Source: an uncultured Ruminococcus sp. (GTDB taxonomy: Bacteria; Bacillota; Clostridia; Oscillospirales; Ruminococcaceae). Taken from it: a stretch of DNA of 64,000 bases. The DNA lies in assembly GCA_902786965.1 (NCBI GenBank), contig CADAEJ010000005.1, forward strand, positions 22,824-86,823. Reading direction: 5' to 3'. The notes below the pieces were generated by a model. It was not told the origin of the DNA, ran no database searches, and saw only the letters and a list, made by a program, of their open reading frames with translations. Made by a program: the position numbers and the translations under genes. Positions 44,784 to 52,829 of this stretch are shown one piece after another (positions within the stretch are counted from its first letter, which is position 1; each line of letters starts with the position of its first letter).

Positions 44784-45649
44784 TTTGACATCACCCTCCC
44801 CGCAAAAGAATTGTCCTTTGTGGAATCAGCCGTTCTGTCGGGAAGCAGGCGGTTATACAGAAGCTTTTTGAGGGTATCCTCGACATAGCCTCTTGTAAGC
44901 TCGCCGTTTTCCGCTACGGAAATGGTACCTGTTTCCTCCGACACTACGATAACTATGGCATCGGAGTTCTCACTCATGCCGATAGCTGCGCGGTGGCGCG
45001 AACCAAGCTGTTTGTTTATAAGCTCCTCCTTTGCGGGCTTTGGCAGGAAACAGCCTGCGGCAAGTATTTTGCCGTCGCGGATTATTACTGCACCGTCATG
45101 CAAAGGGGTATTGGGAACGAAGATATTGCCAAGCATCGCGGCTGACGGAACGCAGTCAAGCAGGGTGCCTGTTGCTATCTGCTCGCCGAGCTTGGTCTTT
45201 CTCTCAAAGATTATCAGCGCGCCTGTTCTGGTGCTTGAAAGCTTCATTGAGGCATCACACACGGCGCGTATGGCGCTTCTGATGTGCTCTGCGTCCTGCT
45301 CGTCATCGCTTGGCTTGAACAGCGCGATGTCGGCTATCTTGGAGCGTCCGACTCGTTCGAGCATTCGCCGAAGTTCAGGCTGGAACAGGATTATCAGCGC
45401 GACAAAGCCCCACTGGAAGCATATTTTCAGCAGGAATTTGAGCGTTTGCAGGTTGAACACTACCGCGATGATATAGCTGCCGACAAGCAGCATTATGCCC
45501 TTGGCGAGCTGCAATGCTCTTGTTTCGCGGATAAGCTTCATTATATGGAAGAACAGATAGGACAGTATCATGATGTCGATTATATCGTTCAGACCGATAG
45601 TTTTGAACACGCCCCATATGGAATAAAGAACGTTTTTTATGGTATCCAT
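44771..45649 (-). CDS. cdaA: Diadenylate cyclase CdaA
   Basis: A 292-residue protein. Three N-terminal membrane helices (about 15-95) precede the DAC domain (about 105-265), which has the catalytic PLHDGAVIIRDGKI and the ATP-binding GSRHRAAIGMSE. The enzyme joins two ATP into c-di-AMP, which controls potassium uptake, osmolytes and wall homeostasis. A C-terminal tail of about 30 residues follows. It is monocistronic with cdaR, with its own promoter upstream. Confidence 0.95.
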   Translation of the reverse strand: MDTIKNVLYSIWGVFKTIGLNDIIDIMILSYLFFHIMKLIRETRALQLAKGIMLLVGSYIIAVVFNLQTLKFLLKICFQWGFVALIILFQPELRRMLERVGRSKIADIALFKPSDDEQDAEHIRSAIRAVCDASMKLSSTRTGALIIFERKTKLGEQIATGTLLDCVPSAAMLGNIFVPNTPLHDGAVIIRDGKILAAGCFLPKPAKEELINKQLGSRHRAAIGMSENSDAIVIVVSEETGTISVAENGELTRGYVEDTLKKLLYNRLLPDRTADSTKDNSFAGRVMSKWKK

Positions 45650-45783
45650 CTTATCTGCTCACCTCGCTTGAAAAGCCGAAACTTTTGCATCTGAAAACAG
45701 GTGCGGAAAAAGGTTACAAAACGGTAACGAAAAGAATTGTAAAATTTTCTGAGTTTTCGGCTTAAAATTTTTACACACTCATT

Positions 45784-45812
45784 ATTATAGCATATTATTT
45801 TTTAAAGTACAA
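45784..45812 (-). promoter_or_regulatory. Promoter of cdaA-cdaR
   Basis: On the minus strand TTGTAC (45812-45807), 17 bases, TATAAT (45789-45784). The transcript would have a leader of about 130 bases. In it, GGTTAC/GTAACG near 45711-45728 could form a small hairpin. No c-di-AMP riboswitch was recognised. Confidence 0.65.
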
Positions 45813-45906
45813 TAGTTTTCCCTCATAAATTTTAAACATTTTGTAATTATTTTTTCGACTGCGAATTTTTCGGGACGGCTATTCTGTAATATTTCGGCAC
45901 GAATGT

Positions 45907-45940
45907 AAAAAAAGACCGCCGAAAATATCAAACGGCGGTC
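45907..45940 (-). terminator. Terminator of the GGDEF/EAL-HPt operon
   Basis: 8-bp stem GACCGCCG (45914-45921) / CGGCGGTC (45933-45940), with a seven-base T-run on the minus strand. Confidence 0.85.
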
Positions 45941-45953
45941 GGTGTACAAAATG

Positions 45954-46295
45954 TCATATCTGCCTGAGGCTGTTCATGAACTGCTGCATACGTTCAAAAG
46001 TCTGTGTCATATCGTCAGTGACTTCACCGCTGCGCAGCGGTTCAACAAGCTTTACGCAGTCGTTATATATCGGTATCATACCCATATTGGCATAGACACC
46101 TTTGAGCTTGTGCGCGCTTTGGAACGCTCCCCTGCTGTCGCGCTGTGCGAGCGCCTCACCGAGCTTATCAAAACTTGCATCGGTTTTGAGGTCTTCAACG
46201 CAGGTGAGATACAGCTGTTCATCACCCAGAAATCTTTCAAGTGCGCCGTCCACATCGCAGCCCAGCGCTTTGAGCTTATCAAATCTTTCTTTCAT
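45954..46295 (-). CDS. Histidine phosphotransfer (HPt) protein
   Basis: A 113-residue helical protein with AHKLKGVYANMG, the HPt phospho-acceptor motif (His-X-X-Lys-Gly) near residue 62. HPt proteins pass phosphate between a kinase and a receiver. It starts 15 bases after the two-receiver GGDEF/EAL gene, so it probably serves one of those receivers. No hybrid kinase is nearby. Confidence 0.85.
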   Translation of the reverse strand: MKERFDKLKALGCDVDGALERFLGDEQLYLTCVEDLKTDASFDKLGEALAQRDSRGAFQSAHKLKGVYANMGMIPIYNDCVKLVEPLRSGEVTDDMTQTFERMQQFMNSLRQI

Positions 46296-46310
46296 AGCGG
46301 CTCCTCGGGC

Positions 46311-49300
46311 TTATTTATCAAGAACCTTTACCGACCAACTTGCGCCCTCGCTGCGAGCCTTTTCAAGCTCGTCATTGGCTTGTACGAGCATACTGTCAAA
46401 ACTCAGCGTTTGCTCGAAAACGATGGCACCGATGGTACATTTCAGTTCGCTTTCGGTGAGCTTGAGGTCAAGCGCGGATACTTTATCGGTTATCTGGTGA
46501 CACTTTTCCTCAACAGTTTCGTCATTTGCGATATTGCTCATAAGCACGCAGATCTCATCATCGCCTATTCTCGCAACTACGTCATTGGTTCGGAACATAG
46601 CTGTAAGCATCTGCGCGAGCTCAAAGAGCATTCTGTCGGCGGTCTGTGTGCCGCTTTCCTCGTTTATCCTGCGGAAGTGGTCGATATCAATGATAAGGAA
46701 CGAGTACAAGCCTGCTTTGAGCTGCATCATACTGTTGATGAGCTTTTCGCCTGTTGCTCTGTTATAGATGCCTGTGGTATAATCGTGGATTATGCCCGAA
46801 TTTGCGGCGTGCTTGTTTATCATATCGCGGAAATATCTGTCGGATTCAAGCACGTTATCGACTCTGCGCACGATCGTTTCGCGCACGAACGGGCTTACAA
46901 TATAATCATTGACATTGAGGTTTATCATTGCCTGCTGCTGCCGCGGTGAATCCTCGGCGGTGGTTATGACAACGGGGATATTGCGCAGAACGGGGTCTGC
47001 ATTCTTTGCCTTCAAAAACTCCTCGCCGTTCATAACGGGCATATTGATGTCAAGCAGGATGATGTCGATATTGCTGTTATCCTGCAAAAGCTCGAGCGCC
47101 TGTCTGCCGTTTTCGGCGGTGAAGATATGGAATCTGTTCTCAAAGAATGATGACAGTGTTTCGCGGTTTATCTCAAGGTCGTCTACTATCAGCATCCTGC
47201 TGGTAATGCCTGCCTGATTGTGCATAGACTGGCGCAGCTTTTTGAGCTTCTTTTCAAACTCGCGCTCGACGGTGATATCCTCAAGGCGTGCAAGAAGTAT
47301 GCATTTGTTGCCGATAGTGTCGATATACTCGAACTTTGCGTGTATGCTCTTATAGCTGTTGCTGAAAGCGATATAGCGGCTGTACTCACACTCCGCCTGG
47401 GCTTTGCTCTCAATAGCCTCGCGCAGTGATTCGACTATCTTCCACCTGTCGCGTTCATAGACGATATCAAGGGGATTGTACTTATAAAGCACGCGCGTCG
47501 GTGAATTGAGCAGCTCAAAGAAGGCATCGTTGACGCGGATTATCTCGGTATCCTCGGGTGCTTGTGCATCACACTCGATGATAGCAACGGGCTGTGAATT
47601 GCCTGCTATATTCAGCACCTCGTCGATATGGCTCATTACCTCGTCGCCCTCGGCACCCGTATTGCCGTTTATCCTGCTGTCGGGGGTAAAAGCATAGCGC
47701 TCGTAATCCTTGATGCACATAGGTTTTGCGTAATAGTAGCCCTGGATATAGTCGCAGCCTATCTCGCGCAGGAAGCTCACAAGCTCGGCGTTTTCAACAC
47801 CCTCTGCGATAACGGGGATATTCAGCCACTTGCTCATACGCACTATTGATGCCACGATGCTTTCGCATCTGCTCTTTTTATTGGCATCGACAAAGAAGTT
47901 CATATCTATTTTGAGTATATCCACGGGGATATTTTTGAGCATGGAGAGTGACGAATAGCCGCTGCCGAAGTCGTCCATCATTATGGAGAAGCCCTCTTTT
48001 TGCAGGCGGTATATCGTTTTTACGAGGATATCAGGGTTATCGGTATACGCGCTCTCGGTAAGCTCGATATTGAACAGCTCGTGCGGCACCTGATACCTGT
48101 CGACAAGCTTTATTATGTTATCGACAAAGTGCGGATTATAGATATTAACGCGCGATACGTTAACAGACAGCGGATTAGGCTTTTTGCCCTCGTTGAGCCA
48201 GCCTTTGAGCACCTTGCAGGCTTCCTCCCACACATATGCGTCAAGCTTGACAACGAAGCCGTTTTTCTCAAACAGCGGAATGAAAAGTCCCGGAGGTATC
48301 ATTCCCTTTTTGGGGTGTATCCACCTTACAAGAACCTCGCCGCCTGCGGGGGTATTGGTCATAACGTTGTACTTGGGCTGGACATAGATGGTGAACTGGT
48401 TATCCTGTAGGGCGTAGTTCATATCGTTGACTATCTCCTGCTCCTTTTCGATGCGAAGGCGCATATCGTCGTTATAATACTCAAAGTAGTTGACGTAATT
48501 TCCCTTGCAGTGCTTTGCTGCAAGCGTTGCTCTGTCAAACATTATGGAGACGGGGATATCCTCCTCGCCTGTGATGTAGATGCCAAAGCAGGGCACGATG
48601 TAGTAGGCGCTGGAGAAATTCTGCAGCGCATTCATGCTTCGCATAACAAAATGCTCTATCGTCTGCTTGTCCGAAAAGGGAACGCAGATACCGAAGATAT
48701 CTGCCTCCATACGACCAAACGCGCTGCCCATGAAATCGGCGGTATTAACGCGCAGGTGTTTGGCGATGTATTTGAGCAGCGAGTTGCCCTCGTCCATACC
48801 GAAGAAGGAGTTGATAAGGCTGAAATGGTTTATATCCAGCCTAATGATAGCAAAGCGCTTATCGGGGCGCTCGTCAATAAGCCTTTTGGTCTCCGCATAG
48901 AACTTGTCCCTGTTGAAAATATCGGTAAGGGTATCAAACTCTGCCATATATTTGAGCTGTTCAAATGCGGCAAACTGGCTCCTTTCGATAGCGTTCTTTA
49001 TACGGAAGCTCAGCACCTGCGGTACAAACGGCTTTTTGATAAAGTCCCATGCGCCGTTGGCAAGCGCTTTTATCTCATTATCAGCGCCCTCACCGCCTGT
49101 GGTGACAACTACGGGTATTTTATTGAGCTTGGGGTTGACTCTCATTCTCGAAAGTACCTCAAAGCCGTCCATTACGGGCATTTCAAGGTCAAGCAGCACG
49201 CACGAAACTGTCGCGGAGCTATTGAGGATATCCAGAGCCGACCTGCCGTCCTCTGCCTCGATAATGCTATACTGGTCTGACAGCAGTTTTTTCAGCAGCG

Positions 49301-49352
49301 CACGGTTGATAAAGGCATCATCAACGATAAGTACCGTTTTTGAATTATCCAA
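46311..49352 (-). CDS. Two-receiver GGDEF/EAL signalling protein, TTG start
   Basis: A 1,013-residue protein with a TTG start and AAGGAGGGG at good spacing. Order: receiver 1 (about 5-120, Asp55 in LLDLEMPVMDG); degenerate GGDEF domain (about 135-290; signature reads RMEAD); EAL domain (about 310-550; EVLVRW, ELTESAY, DDFGSGYSSL and IAEGVE intact); PAS-like domain (about 575-690); receiver 2 (about 700-820, ILLDINMPVMNG); C-terminal GGDEF-like domain (about 850-1010; signature reads GDDEI). The EAL residues look competent, so c-di-GMP breakdown is the likely activity; cyclase activity is uncertain. No membrane helix is seen. Confidence 0.88.
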   Translation of the reverse strand: MDNSKTVLIVDDAFINRALLKKLLSDQYSIIEAEDGRSALDILNSSATVSCVLLDLEMPVMDGFEVLSRMRVNPKLNKIPVVVTTGGEGADNEIKALANGAWDFIKKPFVPQVLSFRIKNAIERSQFAAFEQLKYMAEFDTLTDIFNRDKFYAETKRLIDERPDKRFAIIRLDINHFSLINSFFGMDEGNSLLKYIAKHLRVNTADFMGSAFGRMEADIFGICVPFSDKQTIEHFVMRSMNALQNFSSAYYIVPCFGIYITGEEDIPVSIMFDRATLAAKHCKGNYVNYFEYYNDDMRLRIEKEQEIVNDMNYALQDNQFTIYVQPKYNVMTNTPAGGEVLVRWIHPKKGMIPPGLFIPLFEKNGFVVKLDAYVWEEACKVLKGWLNEGKKPNPLSVNVSRVNIYNPHFVDNIIKLVDRYQVPHELFNIELTESAYTDNPDILVKTIYRLQKEGFSIMMDDFGSGYSSLSMLKNIPVDILKIDMNFFVDANKKSRCESIVASIVRMSKWLNIPVIAEGVENAELVSFLREIGCDYIQGYYYAKPMCIKDYERYAFTPDSRINGNTGAEGDEVMSHIDEVLNIAGNSQPVAIIECDAQAPEDTEIIRVNDAFFELLNSPTRVLYKYNPLDIVYERDRWKIVESLREAIESKAQAECEYSRYIAFSNSYKSIHAKFEYIDTIGNKCILLARLEDITVEREFEKKLKKLRQSMHNQAGITSRMLIVDDLEINRETLSSFFENRFHIFTAENGRQALELLQDNSNIDIILLDINMPVMNGEEFLKAKNADPVLRNIPVVITTAEDSPRQQQAMINLNVNDYIVSPFVRETIVRRVDNVLESDRYFRDMINKHAANSGIIHDYTTGIYNRATGEKLINSMMQLKAGLYSFLIIDIDHFRRINEESGTQTADRMLFELAQMLTAMFRTNDVVARIGDDEICVLMSNIANDETVEEKCHQITDKVSALDLKLTESELKCTIGAIVFEQTLSFDSMLVQANDELEKARSEGASWSVKVLDK

Positions 49353-49393
49353 AGCCTACCCCTCCTTGAAATAAAGTTCAAAATTACATAGTC

Positions 49394-49422
49394 ATTATAA
49401 CACATTATCGAAACATTTTCAA
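49394..49422 (-). promoter_or_regulatory. Promoter of the GGDEF/EAL-HPt operon
   Basis: On the minus strand TTGAAA (49422-49417), 17 bases, TATAAT (49399-49394), 42 bases before the TTG start. Confidence 0.75.
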
Positions 49423-49505
49423 GTAAAATTTAGTATTATTTGCACAAGGCATAGCCAAAAATCAAATAATGTACTGTTTGTACAAATCGGCGGGGGCGTT
49501 TTTGT

Positions 49506-50204
49506 TTATTTTCCCTCAAACTTTGTGAACTTTGCGCGCAGCGATGCAAGGGCTTTCTTTTCTATCCTTGAAACGTACGAGCGTGATATGCCCAGCTTTT
49601 GTGCGACCTCGCGCTGTGTGAGCGCTCTGCCGCTGCCCAGTCCGTAGCGCATACGGATTATCTGCTTTTCGCGCTCGTCAAGCTCGGTCTCGATAGCCCC
49701 GTAGAGCTGTTCGCAGCGAATGATAAGCTCGATCTTGTCGCTTACGTCCTCGCCGCTTGCGATAAGGTCGATAAGACACAGGCTGTTGCCGTCCTTATCA
49801 GAGTCCACGGGGTCGTCAAAATAGCGGTCGAGCGCGGTTTTCTTTAAAGAACGCAGGTGCATCAGTATCTCGTTTTCAACGCATCTGCTGCCGTAGGTCG
49901 CAAAGCGCGTGCCCTTGGTGTAGTCAAAGGTCGAGACCGCTTTTATAAGCCCTACGGTGCCTATGGAGATAAGGTCGTCCTGGTCGCTTGAGGCGGAGTA
50001 ATACTTTTTGATTATGTGCGCAACAAGGCGCAGGTTATGCTCGATGAGCTTGTCGCGGGCGCTTTTGTCCCCTGCTGCCATCGCCTCGAAGCAGCGGCGC
50101 TCCTCCTTTGCGCAAAGAGGCTTGGGGAAGGTCGAGGTACTGTCAAAGTGCAGGGCGAAAAACAGGAAATTTGAACACAGAAAATCAAGCAGATGAAAGA
50201 GCAT
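49506..50204 (-). CDS. sigK: Sporulation sigma factor SigK-like
   Basis: A 232-residue sigma factor. ATG 50204 has GGTGA upstream. Region 2 (IEHNLRLVAHIIKKYY, DLISIGTVGLIKAVSTFDYTKGTRFATYGSRCVENEILMHLR) and region 4 (LDEREKQIIRMRYGLGSGRALTQREVAQKLGISRSYVSRIEKKAL) are close to SigK. The N-terminal 20 hydrophobic residues resemble the pro-sequence that is removed in the mother cell. The gene is uninterrupted, with no skin element. It stands alone, with no other sporulation gene in view. Confidence 0.85.
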   Translation of the reverse strand: MLFHLLDFLCSNFLFFALHFDSTSTFPKPLCAKEERRCFEAMAAGDKSARDKLIEHNLRLVAHIIKKYYSASSDQDDLISIGTVGLIKAVSTFDYTKGTRFATYGSRCVENEILMHLRSLKKTALDRYFDDPVDSDKDGNSLCLIDLIASGEDVSDKIELIIRCEQLYGAIETELDEREKQIIRMRYGLGSGRALTQREVAQKLGISRSYVSRIEKKALASLRAKFTKFEGK

Positions 50205-50293
50205 AATGTCACCACATTTCAAGAGTTTTGGTAATATATATGCTCCTGTGCGGTTAAAAATGCAATTCCCTTTTTACAAAAGAGTTCCTAAAG

Positions 50294-50460
50294 TAAATCA
50301 GAATTTATCGATGCTTTGCACCGATAAGCAATGAATAGTGAAGAGTGAATAGTGAATAGTGAATAATTGTGGTGTTCGCTTCGCTCACATATCTATTAAC
50401 TTTTCACTATTCGTTATTCACTATTCACTGTTAGCGTCAAAGACGCTAAATTCTGATTTA
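50294..50460. mobile_element. MITE-like element A
   Basis: A 167-bp non-coding unit with perfect 14-bp terminal inverted repeats TAAATCAGAATTTA (50294-50307) / TAAATTCTGATTTA (50447-50460). Inside, AGTGAAT is repeated in tandem (50344-50364), and its last part AGTGAATAGTGAATAA (50351-50366) pairs with TTATTCACTATTCACT (50414-50429). It shares its ends, but not its middle, with the unit at 57365-57706. It fills most of the 339-base gap upstream of sigK. Confidence 0.65.
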
Positions 50461-50482
50461 TCTTATCAGCAGCACAAATGCA

Positions 50483-50515
50483 AAAAGAGCAGAACTTTGC
50501 GTGTTCTGCTCTTTT
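50483..50515. terminator. Bidirectional terminator
   Basis: Perfect 13-bp stem AAAAGAGCAGAAC (50483-50495) / GTTCTGCTCTTTT (50503-50515). It ends the minus-strand gene that stops at 50544. Confidence 0.85.
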
Positions 50516-50543
50516 ATCGAATGGAGGAGAAAATGAAAAAATG

Positions 50544-51995
50544 TTATTTGCCAAATGTTCCTGTTGCAAGCTGCACGACCTTGTATGCGCCGTCATAAAG
50601 CCCTGCCTTGTTGTTATTTGAAATGTTTTGTATCATATTCAAAAGCGCCTCGTCATCGTTTTGCAGGAGGTCGAGCATTGTGTATATCTGCGGCAGGGTG
50701 TCGCACTCGTAGGTGCCGTCACCGACCTCGGCAGCACGTATCGCGCCCCAGCGCTCGTGACCGCCCACGCGCTTTATCATCAGCTTTGGAACGGGATAGA
50801 AGGAAAGCTCGCTTGGCTTGGTGATAAGCACATCTGCAGCGCGCATAAGCAGATTGGTCGAGTAAACGGCTGCAAAGATGTCATCATTGTAAAAGGCGTG
50901 GATACCTGTTACCTCGCTGCTTATCGCGTCTGCGCAGAATGTTTCTGTTTCGGCAAAGTCATTGAAATGCTCGCGCGAGCCTGCAAGCTTTGGCAGCCTT
51001 TGCTTGAGCTGTTCCCAGACATTTTTGTGGTCGCCGACATTGACAAACAGCGCGGCTTTGTTTTTCTTTATCTTCGGCAGCAGCCTTGCGATGATGTGCG
51101 CAAAGATATCCACCTGCGCGCCTGCACCGCCAACAGTGAGAAGGTATCTTCTCGGCTTACCGCGGGTGATGCGCTGTATGCGCGCGGCGTTGTCGCTTTG
51201 TATATTTGCGGTAAGCTCGTCATCGACATAGTGCCCGACATTGAAAAGCACTCCATCGGGCATATGCTTGAGCCTGCGCTTTGCCATTTCGCGCAGTGCC
51301 TTATAGCCAAGGTATGCAGATGGTGTCTGCACGGTATGGATACTGCCTTCGGCATAGTGCAGAGCCATAGGCCAGTTATCGGGTATCGCGTTCACGACCC
51401 TGGTGAAGCCTGCGTGGACAGCCGCCTGCGCGGGCCAGACGTGCGCTGCGATGAACGGAACGTCCTTGGGAAGATTCTTTATTGCGTTTGCCATAAGCTC
51501 GGCATTTTTCTGGTCGGCGGCATTGTAGGAAAGCTGTTTGAACATATCATAATTGACAGGCTCCCACACAGCTTTATTGAACAGGCGGCTTTTCTGCGAG
51601 ATGCGCGAGCCGAGCGAATAAAGCTCGTTCTGATGCTCGATGATCGCTGCGCAGGTCGTGCCTTTGAGCGAGCAGAGGTCGAGCCAGTAGGGCGCATAGC
51701 CCAGCTTTTTAGCCGCAGACGCCATTGCCATTGAAATGCGGTAGTGACCAAAGCCCATACGGATATTGCCGATTATCACGGCGTTTTCGGGGAGCAAAAG
51801 ATCATCCTTTTCAGACAGGCAAAGCTCGTGCACGCCGAGGGACTTGCCGATGACAGAGTTCTCTTTTGCGGTGAAATGGTAATCAGCACCGCTGTCATCG
51901 CCGAACTTTTTTATAAAGCCGCGCTTGCTTTTTTCAGCCTTTCTGATAACGCTTTGGGGCATTTTGTTGCCAAAGATAACACTTGTTCTGTCCAT
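50544..51995 (-). CDS. GT-B-fold glycosyltransferase-like protein
   Basis: A 483-residue protein. Near residue 75, AVIIGNIRMGFGHYRISMAMASAAKKLGYAPYWLDL resembles the N-terminal donor or acceptor loop of MGDG-synthase and MurG-type GT-B enzymes. YLLTVGGAGAQ near residue 288 and MRAADVLITKPSELSFYPVPKL near residue 392 match the second Rossmann half. A possible role in glycolipid or envelope sugar transfer is inferred. No membrane helix is seen, so it would be peripheral. GGAAAGGAAGG lies upstream of the ATG. Confidence 0.65.
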   Translation of the reverse strand: MDRTSVIFGNKMPQSVIRKAEKSKRGFIKKFGDDSGADYHFTAKENSVIGKSLGVHELCLSEKDDLLLPENAVIIGNIRMGFGHYRISMAMASAAKKLGYAPYWLDLCSLKGTTCAAIIEHQNELYSLGSRISQKSRLFNKAVWEPVNYDMFKQLSYNAADQKNAELMANAIKNLPKDVPFIAAHVWPAQAAVHAGFTRVVNAIPDNWPMALHYAEGSIHTVQTPSAYLGYKALREMAKRRLKHMPDGVLFNVGHYVDDELTANIQSDNAARIQRITRGKPRRYLLTVGGAGAQVDIFAHIIARLLPKIKKNKAALFVNVGDHKNVWEQLKQRLPKLAGSREHFNDFAETETFCADAISSEVTGIHAFYNDDIFAAVYSTNLLMRAADVLITKPSELSFYPVPKLMIKRVGGHERWGAIRAAEVGDGTYECDTLPQIYTMLDLLQNDDEALLNMIQNISNNNKAGLYDGAYKVVQLATGTFGK

Positions 51996-52077
51996 GACCG
52001 ATACCTTCCTTTCCGCAATGCCCCGACAGGTCGACCTTGTCCAAACAGGCAGGGCATTTTTTGTATGAATTTGACTA

Positions 52078-52106
52078 TTGACAAATGTTTATATGTATGG
52101 TATGAT
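52078..52106 (+). promoter_or_regulatory. Promoter of the alpha-galactoside operon
   Basis: TTGACA at 52078-52083, 17 bases, TATGAT at 52101-52106. Confidence 0.8.
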
Positions 52107-52139
52107 ACTTGTAGTATCATATGATAGTTAGACTATCAT
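52102..52139 (+). promoter_or_regulatory. Two abutting 19-bp palindromic operators
   Basis: ATGATAC-TTGTA-GTATCAT (52102-52120) and ATGATAG-TTAGA-CTATCAT (52121-52139), both with perfect 7-base arms, directly adjacent and overlapping the -10. The layout suits cooperative binding by the TetR-type regulator encoded just downstream, blocking its own operon. Confidence 0.85.
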
Positions 52140-52175
52140 CACTTTTATAATAGCACGAAAAAAGGTGATTGTCAA

Positions 52176-52817
52176 GTGGATTATCAAAATTATCTCACAC
52201 AAATAAAACAGAACAACATTTCCGCGGCGGTAGAGGCAGGCTGTGAGCTTTTTCAGGACAAGGGCATCGACAGCGTGAAGATGACCGAGATCGCACGGAA
52301 GGCAAAGATCGGCATCGCGTCGCTTTACAGGTACTTTGATACGAAGGAAAAGCTCGTTATCGCGTGCGCGGTGAAGATGTGGGAGGAGGTCATCGGCGAG
52401 ATACTCCCGAATTATCAGAGCGAGGAGTTTGCCTCTCTGAACGGGTTTGAGCGCATTGAGCATATTTTCCGCGTTTATAGGATTCTGTGCAACAAGTACA
52501 AGGATTTTGTGAAGTTCGTGGCGGTGTTTGACTCGTACTGTCTTAATAATAAGGTAGAGCCGAGCAAGCTTGCCGACTACGAGCAGATAATCACAACGCT
52601 GTACAGATTTTTCAGCGACGCTTTCGACTGCGGCGTGCAGGACGGGAGCATCAGGCAGGGCATCGACAAAAAACAGTTTTACCTCACCTGCAACCACGCA
52701 CTCATGGCTGTGGTGCAAAAGCTCGTTTCGGGCGAGATACTTTCGCAGGACAACTTTGCGGGATTCGGTGAGGTAGATATTATGACCGACATATTTTTGA
52801 GCTACATCAAAGCGTAA
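52176..52817 (+). CDS. TetR/AcrR-family regulator, GTG start
   Basis: A 213-residue protein with a GTG start and AAAGGTGAT upstream. Residues 10-58 form the TetR HTH (AVEAGCELFQDKGIDSVKMTEIARKAKIGIASLYRYFDTKEKLV). The C-terminal ligand-binding domain is helical. The gene heads an operon with a GPH symporter and an alpha-galactosidase, so its ligand may be an alpha-galactoside or a breakdown product. TetR control of a sugar operon is less common than LacI or AraC. Confidence 0.88.
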   Translation: MDYQNYLTQIKQNNISAAVEAGCELFQDKGIDSVKMTEIARKAKIGIASLYRYFDTKEKLVIACAVKMWEEVIGEILPNYQSEEFASLNGFERIEHIFRVYRILCNKYKDFVKFVAVFDSYCLNNKVEPSKLADYEQIITTLYRFFSDAFDCGVQDGSIRQGIDKKQFYLTCNHALMAVVQKLVSGEILSQDNFAGFGEVDIMTDIFLSYIKA

Positions 52818-52829
52818 GGAGGGTTATTT

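Noticed and set aside
45650-45783. c-di-AMP (ydaO) riboswitch in the cdaA leader
   Set aside because: The leader is short and lacks the conserved core; only one small hairpin is visible.
45942-46949. Plus-strand frame of 335 codons
   Set aside because: Antisense to the HPt and GGDEF/EAL genes; no ribosome site or domain.
50344-50429. CRISPR array
   Set aside because: The AGTGAAT tandem repeats have no spacers and are part of an inverted-repeat element; no cas genes.
50628-51734. Plus-strand frame of 368 codons
   Set aside because: Antisense to the GT-B-like gene and without domain or start signal.
52128-52718. Minus-strand frame of 196 codons
   Set aside because: Antisense to the TetR gene, including its operators.
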